This document shows positions 34,793 to 44,287 of a stretch of 64,000 nt of DNA, in pieces. A program made the translations under genes and the position numbers. The stretch spans positions 151,608 to 215,607 of the forward strand of contig NZ_JALMEW010000006.1 in the NCBI RefSeq assembly GCF_023094245.1, written 5' to 3'. The notes beneath the pieces are model-generated. The model searched no databases and was not told where the DNA came from. It saw only the letters and a program-made list of their open reading frames with translations. The first letter of the stretch is position 1; each line of letters opens with the position of its first letter. The stretch is from Halomonas getboli. Its GTDB lineage: Bacteria; Pseudomonadota; Gammaproteobacteria; Pseudomonadales; Halomonadaceae.

Positions 34793-36043
34793 TCAGCCCT
34801 CGAAGCTGGTCTCGGAGTAGAGCACCCGTACGCGCTTGGTGTGGGCGACCTGGCTCAGCGCCTCCAGGGCCTTCTGACCGTAGTCCTTGTTGACGTCGAT
34901 GACCACGTAGCCGATGCGCTCGTTGGTCTGCAGGAACTGGCCGAGGATGTTGATATCGTTCTCGGACAGCACCTTGTTGATCTCGGACATCACGCCCGGC
35001 ACGTTGTCGTGGATGTGCAGCAGGCGATGCTTGCCCGGATGCGACGGCAGCGCCACCTCGGGGAAGTTGACCGAGGTGATGGTGGTGCCGTTGTCGGAAT
35101 AGGTCACCAGCTTCTCGGCGACCTCGATGCCGATGTTCTCCTGGGCTTCCAGGGTGGAGCCGCCGATGTGCGGGGTGAGGATGACGTTGGCCATGCCGCG
35201 CAGCGGGCTGACGAACTCCTCGCTGTTGCCCTTGGGCTCGACCGGGAAGACGTCCACGGCGGCGCCGTTCAGGCGGCCGGCCTCGAGCGCCTCGGCCAGG
35301 GCCTCGATCACCACCACGCTGCCGCGGGAGGCGTTGATCAGGATGCTGCCCGGCTTCATCAGCGCGATCTGCTCCTCGCCGATCATCCAGCGGGTGGAGG
35401 GCAGGTCCGGCACGTGCAGGCTGACGATGTCGGCGCGGGCCAGCAGTTCCTCGAGGCTGCCCACCTGGCGGGCGTTGCCCATGCCGAGCTTGGTCACCAC
35501 GTCGTAGTAGATGACGTCGAAGCCGAGCGACTCGGAGAGCACCGAGAGCTGGGCGCCGATGCTGCCGTAGCCGACGATGCCCAGCGTCTTGCCGCGGGCC
35601 TCGTGGGCGTTCTTGGCCGACTTCAGCCAGCCGCCCTGGTGGGCGCGGGTGCTCTTCTCGGGGATGCCGCGCAGCAGCATGATCGATTCGGCCAGCACCA
35701 GCTCGGCCACCGAGCGGGTGTTGGAGTAGGGCGCGTTGAATACCGGGATGCCGCGCACCAGGGCCGCGTCGAGGTCGACCTGGTTGGTGCCGATGCAGAA
35801 GCAGCCCACGGCCACCAGCTTCTCGGCGGCGTTGAACACGCGCTCGTTGAGCTGGGTGCGCGAGCGGAGGCCGATGAAGTGGACGTCGCGGATCTTCTCG
35901 ATCAGCGTCTCCTCGTCCAGCGAGGTCGGCAGGTGCTCGATGTTGGTGTACCCGGCATTGAGGAAGTGGTCCACCGCGCTCTGGTGGATGCCCTCGAGCA
36001 GCAGAATCTTGATCTTGCTCTTGTCCAGGGACGTCTTGGCCAT
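34793..36043 (-). CDS. serA: D-3-phosphoglycerate dehydrogenase
   Basis: 416 aa, first step of serine synthesis. NAD-binding fold GIVGYGSIGAQLS; catalytic R, E and H lie in ASRGSVV, DVFPVEP and LTPHIGGST. The C-terminal ACT domain (about 340-412, HIHDNVPGVMSEINKVL) binds serine for feedback inhibition, as in the E. coli type. Divergent from xseB across 286 bp in which I see no further gene. Confidence 0.96.
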   Translation of the reverse strand: MAKTSLDKSKIKILLLEGIHQSAVDHFLNAGYTNIEHLPTSLDEETLIEKIRDVHFIGLRSRTQLNERVFNAAEKLVAVGCFCIGTNQVDLDAALVRGIPVFNAPYSNTRSVAELVLAESIMLLRGIPEKSTRAHQGGWLKSAKNAHEARGKTLGIVGYGSIGAQLSVLSESLGFDVIYYDVVTKLGMGNARQVGSLEELLARADIVSLHVPDLPSTRWMIGEEQIALMKPGSILINASRGSVVVIEALAEALEAGRLNGAAVDVFPVEPKGNSEEFVSPLRGMANVILTPHIGGSTLEAQENIGIEVAEKLVTYSDNGTTITSVNFPEVALPSHPGKHRLLHIHDNVPGVMSEINKVLSENDINILGQFLQTNERIGYVVIDVNKDYGQKALEALSQVAHTKRVRVLYSETSFEG

Positions 36044-36329
36044 GGTCGAATCAACCCTTCTACGGTGCGCGCCGCATGCCGTTCAGGCGAGGGACGACGC
36101 CCTCGAAAAGGGCGGAGGCCTGAACCGGTGCCGGCTCGAAAATGAGGTGGCTCATGCTACCACAGCGCGGAAATCCCAGGATGAAAATGCTGCGTCGCCG
36201 ACTTGAGCCGCATGCATGATGAGCCCCGCGGTGCGCGGCCCGAGCGCGCCGTTGGCCGGGGCAGACGACCCCCGGGGGGGAGCGTGTATACTGTCGCCCT
36301 CATGGGGGGAGCGACCAACGAGGAACGCC

Positions 36330-36608
36330 ATGGCGGAAACGCATAGCCAATCTGAGGGTGAGGCCGCACCGACGGACTTCGCCGCGACCGTCGAGCGCCT
36401 GGAGGCGCTGGTGGAGTGGCTGGAATCCGGCGAGCTGACGCTCGAGGGCTCGCTCGAGGCCTTCGAGCAGGGCGTGCGCCTGACCCGCGAGGCCCAGCGC
36501 CGCCTCGACGAGGCCGAACTCAAGGTGCGCACCCTGACCGAAGGCGAGGGCGGCGGCATCGATCTGCAGCCCTTCGCCCCGCCAGCGGAGGACGATGGTG
36601 AACGCTGA
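36330..36608 (+). CDS. xseB: Exodeoxyribonuclease VII small subunit
   Basis: 92 aa. Small subunit of ExoVII, which degrades single-stranded DNA together with XseA (not in the window). Family core FAATVERLEALVEWLESGEL, LEGSLEAFEQGVRLTREAQ. The start has AGGAA upstream, and a TATACT at 36287-36292 may be a -10 box. Overlaps ispA by 14 bp, the standard xseB-ispA-dxs order. Confidence 0.94.
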   Translation: MAETHSQSEGEAAPTDFAATVERLEALVEWLESGELTLEGSLEAFEQGVRLTREAQRRLDEAELKVRTLTEGEGGGIDLQPFAPPAEDDGER

Positions 36609-37482
36609 CAGCCTGGTGGCGCGACTGGCCGCCGATCGCGCGCGGGCCGATGCCCGCCTGGAGACGCTCTTCTCGCGCTCGACGGTCGCCGACGCGCGCC
36701 TCGAGGCGGCGATGCGCCACGGCGTGCTGGTCGGCGGCAAGCGGCTGCGGCCGGTGCTGGTGTATGCCGCCGGCCGCGCCCTGGGCGCGGCCGATGCCGA
36801 GCTGGACGCCCCGGCCGCGGCGCTGGAGCTGATCCACGCCTACTCGCTGGTCCACGACGACCTGCCGGCGATGGACGACGACGACCTGCGCCGCGGCCAG
36901 CCCACGGTGCATCGCGCCTATGACGAGGCCACGGCGATCCTCGCCGGCGACGCCCTGCAGGCGCTGGCCTTCGAGGTGCTGGCCGAGACCGCTCACCCGC
37001 GGCTGCCGGCGATGATCGCCACCCTGGCCCACGCCGCCGGCCGCGACGGCATGGTCGCCGGCCAGGCGCTGGACCTCGCCGCGGTGGGCGGCCACCCTGA
37101 CGTCAGCGCGCTGGCCACCATGCATCGCCACAAGACCGGCGCGCTGATCCGCGCCGCGGTGCGCCTGGGTGGCCTGGTCGCGGTGGCCGAGAGCGACCCG
37201 CGGCTGGCCGCCCTGGAATGCTACGCCGAAGCCATCGGCCTGGCCTTCCAGGTGCACGACGACGTGCTCGACGTCACCGGCGACACCGCCACGCTGGGCA
37301 AGGCCTCCGGCGCCGACGCCGCCCGCGACAAGCCGACCTATCCGAGCTTGCTGGGCCTGGAGGGTGCGCGGGCCCGGGCCGTCGAGCTGGTCGAGGAGGG
37401 CGTGGCGGCGCTGGCGCCGCTGGGCGAGGCCGCCGCGCCCCTGGCCGAACTGGCCCGATACATGATCGAGCGTGACCACTGA
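36595..37482 (+). CDS. ispA: Farnesyl diphosphate synthase
   Basis: 295 aa trans-prenyltransferase. First aspartate-rich motif [18 protein letters not shown] and second [13 protein letters not shown] are complete; substrate lysine/arginine in GGKRLRP. Makes FPP for quinones and undecaprenyl phosphate. Translationally coupled to xseB and followed 35 bp later by dxs. Confidence 0.95.
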   Translation: MVNADSLVARLAADRARADARLETLFSRSTVADARLEAAMRHGVLVGGKRLRPVLVYAAGRALGAADAELDAPAAALELIHAYSLVHDDLPAMDDDDLRRGQPTVHRAYDEATAILAGDALQALAFEVLAETAHPRLPAMIATLAHAAGRDGMVAGQALDLAAVGGHPDVSALATMHRHKTGALIRAAVRLGGLVAVAESDPRLAALECYAEAIGLAFQVHDDVLDVTGDTATLGKASGADAARDKPTYPSLLGLEGARARAVELVEEGVAALAPLGEAAAPLAELARYMIERDH

Positions 37483-37517
37483 GGCGGCCCCCGGCCGCCC
37501 TGACAGATAGAGTCTTC

Positions 37518-39476
37518 ATGAAGCTGTTCGATGACATTCCGCGCGAGCGTCCGGCCACGCCGCTGCTCGACACCCTGGAAACGCCGGCCGCCCTGCGTGC
37601 CATGGACGATGCCCAGCTCGCCCAGGTGGCCGACGAACTGCGCGCCTACCTGCTCTACAGCGTGGGCGTCTCCGGCGGGCACTTCGGCGCCGGTCTTGGT
37701 GTCGTGGAGCTCACCGTGGCGCTGCATCACGCCCTGGAAACGCCCCACGATCGCCTGGTGTGGGACGTCGGCCACCAGGCCTATCCGCACAAGATCCTCA
37801 CCGGGCGCCGCGAGGCCATGACCGGCATCCGCCAGTACGGCGGCCTGGCCGCCTTCCCGCGGCGCGCCGAGTCCGAGTACGACACCTTCGGCGTCGGCCA
37901 CTCCAGCACCTCTATCTCCGCGGCGCTGGGCATGGCGCTGGCCGCCCGCACCCGCGGCGAGCACCGCCGCGCCTGCGCGGTGATCGGCGACGGCGCCCTG
38001 ACCGCGGGCATGGCCTTCGAGGCCCTGGCCCACGCCGGTCACGTCGACGCCAACCTGCTGGTGGTGCTCAACGACAACGAGATGTCGATCTCCGAGAACG
38101 TCGGCGGCCTGGCCAGCTATCTGGCGCGCATCCTCGCCAGCAAGCCCTACACCAGCATGCGCGAGGGCGGCAAGAAGGTGCTCTCGCACCTGCCCGGCGC
38201 CCTGGAGCTGGCGCGGCGCACCGAGGAGCACATGAAGGGCATGGTCAGCCCGGCCACGCTGTTCGAGGAGATGGGCTTCAACTACATCGGCCCCATCGAC
38301 GGCCACGACCTGCCGGCGCTGGTCCACACCCTGCGCAACATGCGTGACATGGACGGCCCGCAGTTCCTGCACGTGAAGACCCGCAAGGGGCGCGGCTTCC
38401 TGCCCGCCGAGGCCGACCCCATCGGCTACCACGCGATCACCAAGCTGGAGAAGGGCGAGCCGCAGAAGAAGGACACCCCGCCGCCGCTCGAGCCGACCCC
38501 CGCGCCCTCACCCAAGCCGAAGCCTAGAAAGTACTGCAACGTCTTCGGCGACTGGCTGTGCGACATGGCGGCGGCGGACGAGCGGCTGATCGGCATCACC
38601 CCGGCGATGCGCGAGGGATCGGACCTGATCCGCTTCTCCCAGGAATACCCGCAGCGCTACTTCGACGTGGCGATCGCCGAGCAGCACGCGGTGACGCTGG
38701 CCGCCGGCATGGCCTGCGAGGCCATGAAGCCGGTGGTGGCGATCTACTCCACCTTCCTGCAGCGCGGCTACGACCAGCTGATCCACGACGTGGCGGTGCA
38801 GGAGCTGGACGTGACCTTCGCCATCGACCGCGCCGGCCTGGTCGGCGAGGACGGCCCGACCCACCACGGCGCCATGGACCTGTCCTTCCTGCGCTGCGTG
38901 CCGGGCCTGGTGGTGCTGGCGCCGGCCGACGAGGCCGAGTGCCGGGCCATGCTCAGCGCCGCCTATCATCATGCCGGCCCCGCCGCGGTCCGCTATCCGC
39001 GCGGCACCGGCCCAGGCAGCGAGATTCCCGCGCACCTGGAGCCGCTGGCCATCGGCCAGGCCCAGACCCGGCGGCGCGCCGGCGGCGAGGAGCCTAAGGT
39101 CGCCCTGCTGGCCTTCGGCAGCCTCAACGGCCCGGCCGCCGAGGTGGCCGAGCGGCTCGACGCCACCCACCTGAACATGCGCTCGGTGAAGCCGCTGGAC
39201 CGCGACGCGGTGCTGGCCGCCGCCGCCGAGCACGACCTGCTGGTGACCCTGGAAGAAAACGTGGTCGCCGGCGGCGCCGGCAGCGGCGTCAACGAGGCGC
39301 TGATGGCGGCGGGCCACCGCGGCGCGGTGCTCAACCTGGGCCTGCCCGACGCCTTCGTCGAACACGGCAAGCCCGCCGAGCTGCTGGCCGAGTGCGGCCT
39401 CGACGCCGACGGCATCGAGGCGGCGATCCGCCGCCGGCTGGCGGGCGAGGCCACCGAATCGGGAGAGACTCCATGA
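37518..39476 (+). CDS. dxs: 1-deoxy-D-xylulose-5-phosphate synthase
   Basis: 652 aa, slightly longer than E. coli Dxs (620). Thiamine-diphosphate enzyme of the MEP pathway. [18 protein letters not shown] and [13 protein letters not shown] form the ThDP site; the transketolase pyrimidine domain carries [13 protein letters not shown] and [10 protein letters not shown] Pro/Lys-rich linker (about residues 316-336) between the first and second domains is longer than usual. The stop overlaps the djlA start (ATGA). Confidence 0.96.
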   Translation: MKLFDDIPRERPATPLLDTLETPAALRAMDDAQLAQVADELRAYLLYSVGVSGGHFGAGLGVVELTVALHHALETPHDRLVWDVGHQAYPHKILTGRREAMTGIRQYGGLAAFPRRAESEYDTFGVGHSSTSISAALGMALAARTRGEHRRACAVIGDGALTAGMAFEALAHAGHVDANLLVVLNDNEMSISENVGGLASYLARILASKPYTSMREGGKKVLSHLPGALELARRTEEHMKGMVSPATLFEEMGFNYIGPIDGHDLPALVHTLRNMRDMDGPQFLHVKTRKGRGFLPAEADPIGYHAITKLEKGEPQKKDTPPPLEPTPAPSPKPKPRKYCNVFGDWLCDMAAADERLIGITPAMREGSDLIRFSQEYPQRYFDVAIAEQHAVTLAAGMACEAMKPVVAIYSTFLQRGYDQLIHDVAVQELDVTFAIDRAGLVGEDGPTHHGAMDLSFLRCVPGLVVLAPADEAECRAMLSAAYHHAGPAAVRYPRGTGPGSEIPAHLEPLAIGQAQTRRRAGGEEPKVALLAFGSLNGPAAEVAERLDATHLNMRSVKPLDRDAVLAAAAEHDLLVTLEENVVAGGAGSGVNEALMAAGHRGAVLNLGLPDAFVEHGKPAELLAECGLDADGIEAAIRRRLAGEATESGETP

Positions 39477-40240
39477 GAATGATGGTATTCATTGGCGCCC
39501 TGCTGGGCTTCCTGGTCGGCGGCCCCATCGGGCTGCTGGTCGGCGGCGGCCTGGGCTACTGGCTGGCGCGCCGCCTGCGCAAGAGCATGCTCGGCAAGCT
39601 GGCCGGGGTGCAGGCGCAGTTCCTCGAATCGACCTTCGCGGTCATGGGCTGCCTGTGCAAGGCCGACGGGCGGGTCTCCGAGGACGAGCTCGAGGCCTCG
39701 CGCACGCTATGGGATCGCCTGCGGCTCAACGAGCAGCAGCGCGCCAAGGCCCGGGCCGACTTCACCCGCGGCAAGAGCGCCGATTTCGACCTCGACGCCG
39801 AGCTGGCCAAGGTGCGCCAGATCGTCGGCGCCCAGCCGGCGCTGCGCCAGGTGTTCCTGCAGGTGCAGCTGGCGGCGATCGCCGCCGACGGCCAGCTGCA
39901 CCCCGCCGAGCACGAGATGCTGATGCGGGTGATGCGCGGCCTTGGCTGCTCCGAGGCCGAGATCGCCCGCATCGAGGCGATGCTGCGCGGCGGCGGTGGC
40001 GCCGGCGCGGCGGCCGAGTCCGGCCCGTCCCTCGAAGAGGCCTACGGCGTGCTGGGGGTGTCGTCCGATGCCAGCGACGCCGAGATCAAGAAGGCCTATC
40101 GCCGGCTGATGAGCGAGAACCACCCCGACAAGCTCGCCGCCAAGGGCATGCCGGAGAGCATGCGCGAGGTGGCCAAGGAGCGTACCAGCGAGATCGGCAA
40201 CGCCTACGAGCGCATCCGCAAGGCCCGCGCCGCCGCCTGA
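39473..40240 (+). CDS. djlA: Membrane-anchored DnaJ-like co-chaperone DjlA
   Basis: 255 aa. A glycine-rich N-terminal transmembrane segment (about 4-30) is followed by a TerB-like helical domain (about 50-170) and a C-terminal J domain (about 188-253) with the HPD motif in [12 protein letters not shown]. It stimulates DnaK ATPase at the inner membrane. Overlaps dxs by four bases and is followed by a terminator. Confidence 0.92.
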   Translation: MRMMVFIGALLGFLVGGPIGLLVGGGLGYWLARRLRKSMLGKLAGVQAQFLESTFAVMGCLCKADGRVSEDELEASRTLWDRLRLNEQQRAKARADFTRGKSADFDLDAELAKVRQIVGAQPALRQVFLQVQLAAIAADGQLHPAEHEMLMRVMRGLGCSEAEIARIEAMLRGGGGAGAAAESGPSLEEAYGVLGVSSDASDAEIKKAYRRLMSENHPDKLAAKGMPESMREVAKERTSEIGNAYERIRKARAAA

Positions 40241-40244
40241 TTGC

Positions 40245-40301
40245 GCCTGGTAGCATGCGCCAACGCAAAGAAGCCCTCGACCTCGGTCGGGGGCTTCTTG
40301 C
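40245..40301. terminator. Terminator in a repeated 57-bp block, copy 1
   Basis: The hairpin AAGAAGCCC...GGGCTTCTT lies between convergent djlA and the HIU hydrolase gene. The whole 57-bp block, including about 25 bp of non-hairpin leader (GCATGCGCCAACG), recurs at 42932-42988 with only five differences. Confidence 0.8.
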
Positions 40302-40320
40302 GTTCGGGGCCGGCGCCGCT

Positions 40321-40728
40321 TCAGCTGCCGCGGTAGGTGGAGTAGCCGTAGGGGCTCAGCAGCAGCGGGATGTGGTAGTGCTGGGAGGCGTCGGTCACCT
40401 CGAAGGGCACCGGGATCTCGGGGAAGAAGGTCTTGGCGTCGTGGTCGGCGAACCAGTCGCCGGTCTCGAAGGTCACGCGATAGACGCCCGGCGTGAAGGG
40501 CCGGTCGTCGGGATAGAGCGCCGAGATGCGGCCCGACTCGGCGGTGGTGCCGGTGGCCAGGGTCTCCCAGCCGCTCTCGGTGCGCTTCTCGAGCTGGACC
40601 TCGACGCCCGACGACGGCTGGCCGGACTGGATATCGAGCACGTGCACGCTCAGCGGGTTGTCGGCGGCCAGAGCCGGGACGGCGGCACACAGGCCGAGGG
40701 TGGCGATCAGCGTTCGGGAAAGACGCAT
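40321..40728 (-). CDS. hiuH: Periplasmic 5-hydroxyisourate hydrolase (transthyretin-like)
   Basis: 135 aa. Signal peptide (about 1-22, cut after ALA). The transthyretin fold carries HVLDIQSGQP at the start, HYHIPLLLSP near the end, and the diagnostic C-terminus YRGS. Hydrolyses 5-hydroxyisourate from urate oxidation. E. coli HiuH is also periplasmic and divergent from hprRS, as here. Confidence 0.92.
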   Translation of the reverse strand: MRLSRTLIATLGLCAAVPALAADNPLSVHVLDIQSGQPSSGVEVQLEKRTESGWETLATGTTAESGRISALYPDDRPFTPGVYRVTFETGDWFADHDAKTFFPEIPVPFEVTDASQHYHIPLLLSPYGYSTYRGS

Positions 40729-40796
40729 GGGAGAATCTCCTGTGGGGATGGAGACGCCAGCCTGACAGCGCCTCGCCGTCGCTTCCCTGACGCCTA

Positions 40797-40814
40797 GATG
40801 ACGACTTTGTAATG
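40797..40814. promoter_or_regulatory. Putative HprR/CusR-type box
   Basis: GATGACGACTTTGTAATG matches the E. coli CusR/HprR box CATTACAAAATTGTAATG (recalled) at 13 of 18 positions, with the right half perfect (TTGTAATG). It lies in the divergent gap between hiuH and the response regulator. Confidence 0.5.
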
Positions 40815-40869
40815 GGCAGCCCGCGCGCGTCGGGCTAGCCTGTGGCGATATTTCACGAGGGCCCGACGC

Positions 40870-41541
40870 ATGCGCATCCTGCTGGTGGAGGACGAGAGCA
40901 AGACCGCCGACTATCTGGCTCGGGGGCTGGGCGAGGCCGGCTATCGGATCGAGGTGGCCCGGGACGGGCTGGACGGCCGGCACCTGATCGAGGAGGCCGA
41001 CTTCGACCTGATCATCCTCGACGTCATGCTGCCGGGCCTGGACGGCTGGGAGCTGCTGCGCCTGATCCGGCGCCGCAGCCAAGTGCCGGTGCTGTTCCTG
41101 ACCGCACGGGACGCCGTGGAGTATCGGGTCAAGGGGCTGGAGCTGGGCGCCGACGACTACCTGGTCAAGCCGTTCTCCTTCGTCGAGCTGCTGGCCCGGG
41201 TGCGGACCCTGCTGCGCCGTGGCCCGCCCCGCGAGCGGGAGCGCTTCCGGGTGGCCGACCTGCACATGGACGTGCTGAAGCGGCGGGTGACGCGGGGCGA
41301 GACGCGGCTGTCGCTAACTAACCAGGAGTTCGCGCTGCTGCAGCTGCTGCTCGAGCGCGAGGGCGAGGTGCTGTCGCGGACCCTGATCGCCGCCGAGGTG
41401 TGGGGAATGAACTTCGACAGCGACACCAACGTGGTCGAGGTGGCCGTGCGGCGGCTGCGGGCCAAGGTGGACGATCCCTTTCCGCGCCGGCTGATCCACA
41501 CCGAGCGCGGCATGGGCTACGTGCTGGAGGAGCGTCCCTGA
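40870..41541 (+). CDS. OmpR-family response regulator, HprR/CusR-like
   Basis: 223 aa. Receiver domain with phospho-acceptor D51 ([10 protein letters not shown]), acidic pocket at residues 7-9 (VEDE) and K in LVKPFSF. The C-terminal winged helix includes [21 protein letters not shown] and [12 protein letters not shown], typical of the heavy-metal/HprR branch. Signals in that branch are Cu, Ag or H2O2/HOCl. Its stop overlaps the kinase start by one base. Confidence 0.9.
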   Translation: MRILLVEDESKTADYLARGLGEAGYRIEVARDGLDGRHLIEEADFDLIILDVMLPGLDGWELLRLIRRRSQVPVLFLTARDAVEYRVKGLELGADDYLVKPFSFVELLARVRTLLRRGPPRERERFRVADLHMDVLKRRVTRGETRLSLTNQEFALLQLLLEREGEVLSRTLIAAEVWGMNFDSDTNVVEVAVRRLRAKVDDPFPRRLIHTERGMGYVLEERP

Positions 41542-42926
41542 TGCGCGTGCCGGCCTCCCTGTCGCTGCGGCTGTCGCTGCTCTTCGCCCTGGTGATCCTG
41601 GTGCTGCTCGGCGGCCTCGGCGCCTATCTCTACCATGCCCTGGGAGAGCAGCTCACCTGGCGCGACGACCGGATGCTGCAGGGCCGCCTCGAGCGCATGG
41701 GGGCGCTGCTGGACGACGGCGAGAGCATCGCGGCGCTGCGCCGTCGGCCGCTGCTCTACGCCAACATGCTGGGCAACCGCGAGAGCCTGCTGTGGATACT
41801 CGACGCCCGCGGCGCGCCGCTGATCGAGGTCAATCCGCCGGGCCTGCCGGTGCCCGTGCTGCCGCCGGCACCGGAGGGGCGGCTCGGCGAGCATCCCGCC
41901 GTCGCATCGACGCGGCTGGCCTGGCGCAGCGTCGAGCATGACGGGCGGCGTTTGACCCTGGTGGCCGGCAAGACCCTCGACGAGCGCGAACGCATGCTGG
42001 CCGCCTATCGGCTGCGGCTGTGGCTGGCCATGGGGGCCGGCGCGGTGCTGGCCCTGGCACTGGGCTGGGGCGTCGCCCGGCGCGGGCTGCGCCCGGTCAG
42101 GCGGCTGGCCCGCCGGGCGCGCACCATCGACGTGGCGCATCTGCATCGGCGGCTGGAGGCCAGCGACGAGACGGCGGAGCTGCGCGAGCTGAGCCGCGCA
42201 CTCAACCAGATGCTGGCGCGCCTGGAGGAGGGCTTCGCCCAGCTGTCGCGCTTTTCGGAGGATCTGGCCCACGAGATGCGCACGCCGCTGGGCAACCTGC
42301 TGGGGGCGACCCAGCAGGCCCTGCAGCGGGAGCGCGTGCCGGAGGAGTACCGCCAGCTGCTGGGCTCCCACGTCGAGGAATACGAGCGGCTGTCGCGCAT
42401 GATCGAGACCATGCTGTTCCTGGCGCGCACCGAGCAGCCGGCGCGGACGCTGCCGCGCGAGACGATCGACCTGCGGTCGTTCGTCGAGCCGCTGTGCGAC
42501 TACTTCGAGGGCATGGCCGAGGACGATGGGCGAGCGCTGATCAACGACACGGCGGGGCGGGTGACGGCCAATCCCGACCTGCTGCGGCGGGCGCTCGCCA
42601 ACCTCATCGACAACGCGCTGCGTCATGGCGACGGCGGCACCGAGATCCGCCTGGTATCGCCGTCGGAGGCGGGATGGCGGCGCATCGGCGTGATCAGCCA
42701 CGGGGCGCCGATTCCCGGCGCGGAGCGGGAGCGGCTCTTCGAGCGCTTCTATCGCGGCGATCCGTCGCGTTCTCGGCCGGCGGGCACCGGCGGCCTGGGG
42801 CTGGCCATCGTGCGTTCCGTGGCGCAGCTGCACGGCGGGACGGCGTGGTGCGAAAGCGACGCGGCCGCTACCGTCTTCTGGCTGCGTCTGCCGGCGGACG
42901 GCGGTGGTGGCCGCGCTGCTGCCTGA
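41541..42926 (+). CDS. Heavy-metal/HprS-type sensor histidine kinase
   Basis: 461 aa. TM1 about 11-32, periplasmic sensor about 33-160, TM2 about 163-182, HAMP about 183-236. The phospho-acceptor is H244 in FSEDLAHEMRTPLGNLL. ATPase motifs: NLIDNALRHG (N box), ERFYRGDPSR (F box) and GTGGLGLAIVRSV (G box). Belongs to the CusS/HprS-like group. Coupled to the response regulator and divergent from hiuH. Confidence 0.9.
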   Translation: MRVPASLSLRLSLLFALVILVLLGGLGAYLYHALGEQLTWRDDRMLQGRLERMGALLDDGESIAALRRRPLLYANMLGNRESLLWILDARGAPLIEVNPPGLPVPVLPPAPEGRLGEHPAVASTRLAWRSVEHDGRRLTLVAGKTLDERERMLAAYRLRLWLAMGAGAVLALALGWGVARRGLRPVRRLARRARTIDVAHLHRRLEASDETAELRELSRALNQMLARLEEGFAQLSRFSEDLAHEMRTPLGNLLGATQQALQRERVPEEYRQLLGSHVEEYERLSRMIETMLFLARTEQPARTLPRETIDLRSFVEPLCDYFEGMAEDDGRALINDTAGRVTANPDLLRRALANLIDNALRHGDGGTEIRLVSPSEAGWRRIGVISHGAPIPGAERERLFERFYRGDPSRSRPAGTGGLGLAIVRSVAQLHGGTAWCESDAAATVFWLRLPADGGGGRAAA

Positions 42927-42931
42927 TCCGT

Positions 42932-42988
42932 GCCTGGCGGCATGCGCCAACGTAAAGAAGCCCCCGACCTCGGTCGGGGGCTTCCTGC
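42932..42988. terminator. Terminator in a repeated 57-bp block, copy 2
   Basis: Stem GAAGCCCCCGACC / GGTCGGGGGCTTC (perfect 13 bp, loop TC). It lies just after the sensor kinase stop and before a convergent small gene. About 91% identical over 57 bp to 40245-40301, including the non-hairpin leader. Confidence 0.8.
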
Positions 42989-43052
42989 ATGGGGACGCCG
43001 GGATGCGGTCGCGATAAGGCGAGCGGCGGGCTGCCGGGGCGGGGTTCCTTCC

Positions 43053-43340
43053 TCAGCCCTGAGTGGCCTGGCGGGCCAGTTCGTCGGCATAGTCGCTGGC
43101 GGCGATGCGGGTCTGCTGCTGGGCGTTCAGCCGCAGGCGTGCCTGGGCCATGGCCTCGCTGGCGCCCCAGGTGGCGACGACGTCTTCCTGGCTGGCGTCC
43201 TGCGCTGCGGCGCTCTGCGCGGTCGCGGTGGACAACGGCTCCTGGTTGAGCAGCAGGGCGCGCTCGGCGGCGTTGTCGGCCTGGGCGGCGAGGGGCAGGG
43301 CGGCGAGCAGCAGGCTGGCGGCGATCATCTTGGTCTTCAT
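43053..43340 (-). CDS. Small secreted protein of unknown function
   Basis: 95 aa. Clear signal peptide (MKTKMIAASLLLAALPLAAQA, cut near residue 21). The mature part of about 74 residues is Ala/Gln-rich and helical, with no cysteines. It resembles the many small periplasmic DUF4148-like or unnamed proteins of beta- and gammaproteobacteria, but I cannot assign a family. Start ATG 43340 has GGAGAC upstream; an upstream ATG at 43361 would spoil the signal peptide. Confidence 0.7.
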   Translation of the reverse strand: MKTKMIAASLLLAALPLAAQADNAAERALLLNQEPLSTATAQSAAAQDASQEDVVATWGASEAMAQARLRLNAQQQTRIAASDYADELARQATQG

Positions 43341-43412
43341 GAGGTGTCTCCTCTCGGTCATTCGGTGCGTGGCGAAGGCGTCTGATGTGTCCTGCGCCTT
43401 TCGATGTGGAGA

Positions 43413-43440
43413 ATAATAGTAGCACGCTAAATGTAAACAA
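43413..43440 (-). promoter_or_regulatory. Putative promoter of the small secreted protein
   Basis: Minus-strand TTGTTT (43440-43435) and TATTAT (43418-43413), 16 bp apart, in a conspicuously AT-rich patch. The rest of the 212-bp gap up to 43552 holds no gene that I can see. Confidence 0.4.
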
Positions 43441-43552
43441 AGTCACAGTTAGTTATAGCGCCGATAAAGTCGGCCTATCTCAATGTCGGCGAGAGAAAAT
43501 GTCAGCGAGAGAACGCGGGCGAATCGGGGGAAAGGGGCCGGCAGGAAGACGC

Positions 43553-44215
43553 TCAGCCTGAGTAGGGCAGCACGTCGGTGATCACGGCGGCGTAGTGGCA
43601 GGCGCTGCCACCCATCACGCACAGGTGCCAGGCCGCATGGTTGAAGGGAATTGCCTGGACCATGAAGAACACCAGGCCCAGCGAGTAGGTCAGGCCGCCG
43701 GCGACCAGCAGCGTGAGACCGGTAGGCGTGAAGACGCTCGAGAATTCGCCGGCCGCGAGCACGATCAGCCAGCCCATCAGCAGATAGTTGCCCAGGTGCA
43801 GGCCGCCCAGTGCGAAGGGGCGGGCCAGCTTCAGCGCGATGCCGGCCACGGCCAGGGTCCAGATCACCGCCAGCAGCGGTTCGCCCAGGGAGTCGCGCAG
43901 GTTGACCATCAGGAAGGGCGTATAGGTGCCGGCGATCAGGGCGTAGATCGCGCAGTGATCGAGCATCCGGAAGGCGCGCTTGAGGCCGGGATGGCGCGTG
44001 CCGTGGTAGAGGGTGGAGGCGGTGTAGAGCAGCACCAGGGTGGTGCCGTAGAGCGAGACGGCGGTGAGCTTGCCGGGGCCGTCGCGGCTGCCCAGCGCGA
44101 TCAGCGCCACCAGCCCGACCACGCTCAGCAGCGCCCCCACGCCGTGGCTGACGCTGTGCAGCAGCTCCTCGAGGAGCGAATAGCCGGGATCGTCGCGGGG
44201 CGAGGGTCTGGGCAT
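43553..44215 (-). CDS. Hemolysin III / PAQR-family membrane protein
   Basis: 220 aa with seven predicted transmembrane segments. Family metal-site residues: HSVSHGVGA near the N-terminus, STLYHGTRH, MLDHCAIYALIAGTYTPF, and NHAAWHLCVMGGSACHY at the end. Related to YqfA/TrhA. Despite the name, a lytic role is unproven; an ester- or ceramidase-like membrane hydrolase is likely. Probably downstream of ribA on the same strand. Confidence 0.9.
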   Translation of the reverse strand: MPRPSPRDDPGYSLLEELLHSVSHGVGALLSVVGLVALIALGSRDGPGKLTAVSLYGTTLVLLYTASTLYHGTRHPGLKRAFRMLDHCAIYALIAGTYTPFLMVNLRDSLGEPLLAVIWTLAVAGIALKLARPFALGGLHLGNYLLMGWLIVLAAGEFSSVFTPTGLTLLVAGGLTYSLGLVFFMVQAIPFNHAAWHLCVMGGSACHYAAVITDVLPYSG

Positions 44216-44287
44216 GAAGGGTTCCTCCGTTTGTCCTTCGACGGCGGCGTCGAAGCGGAGGTTCCCGTCAGGGCCGGGCGGTGAGGA

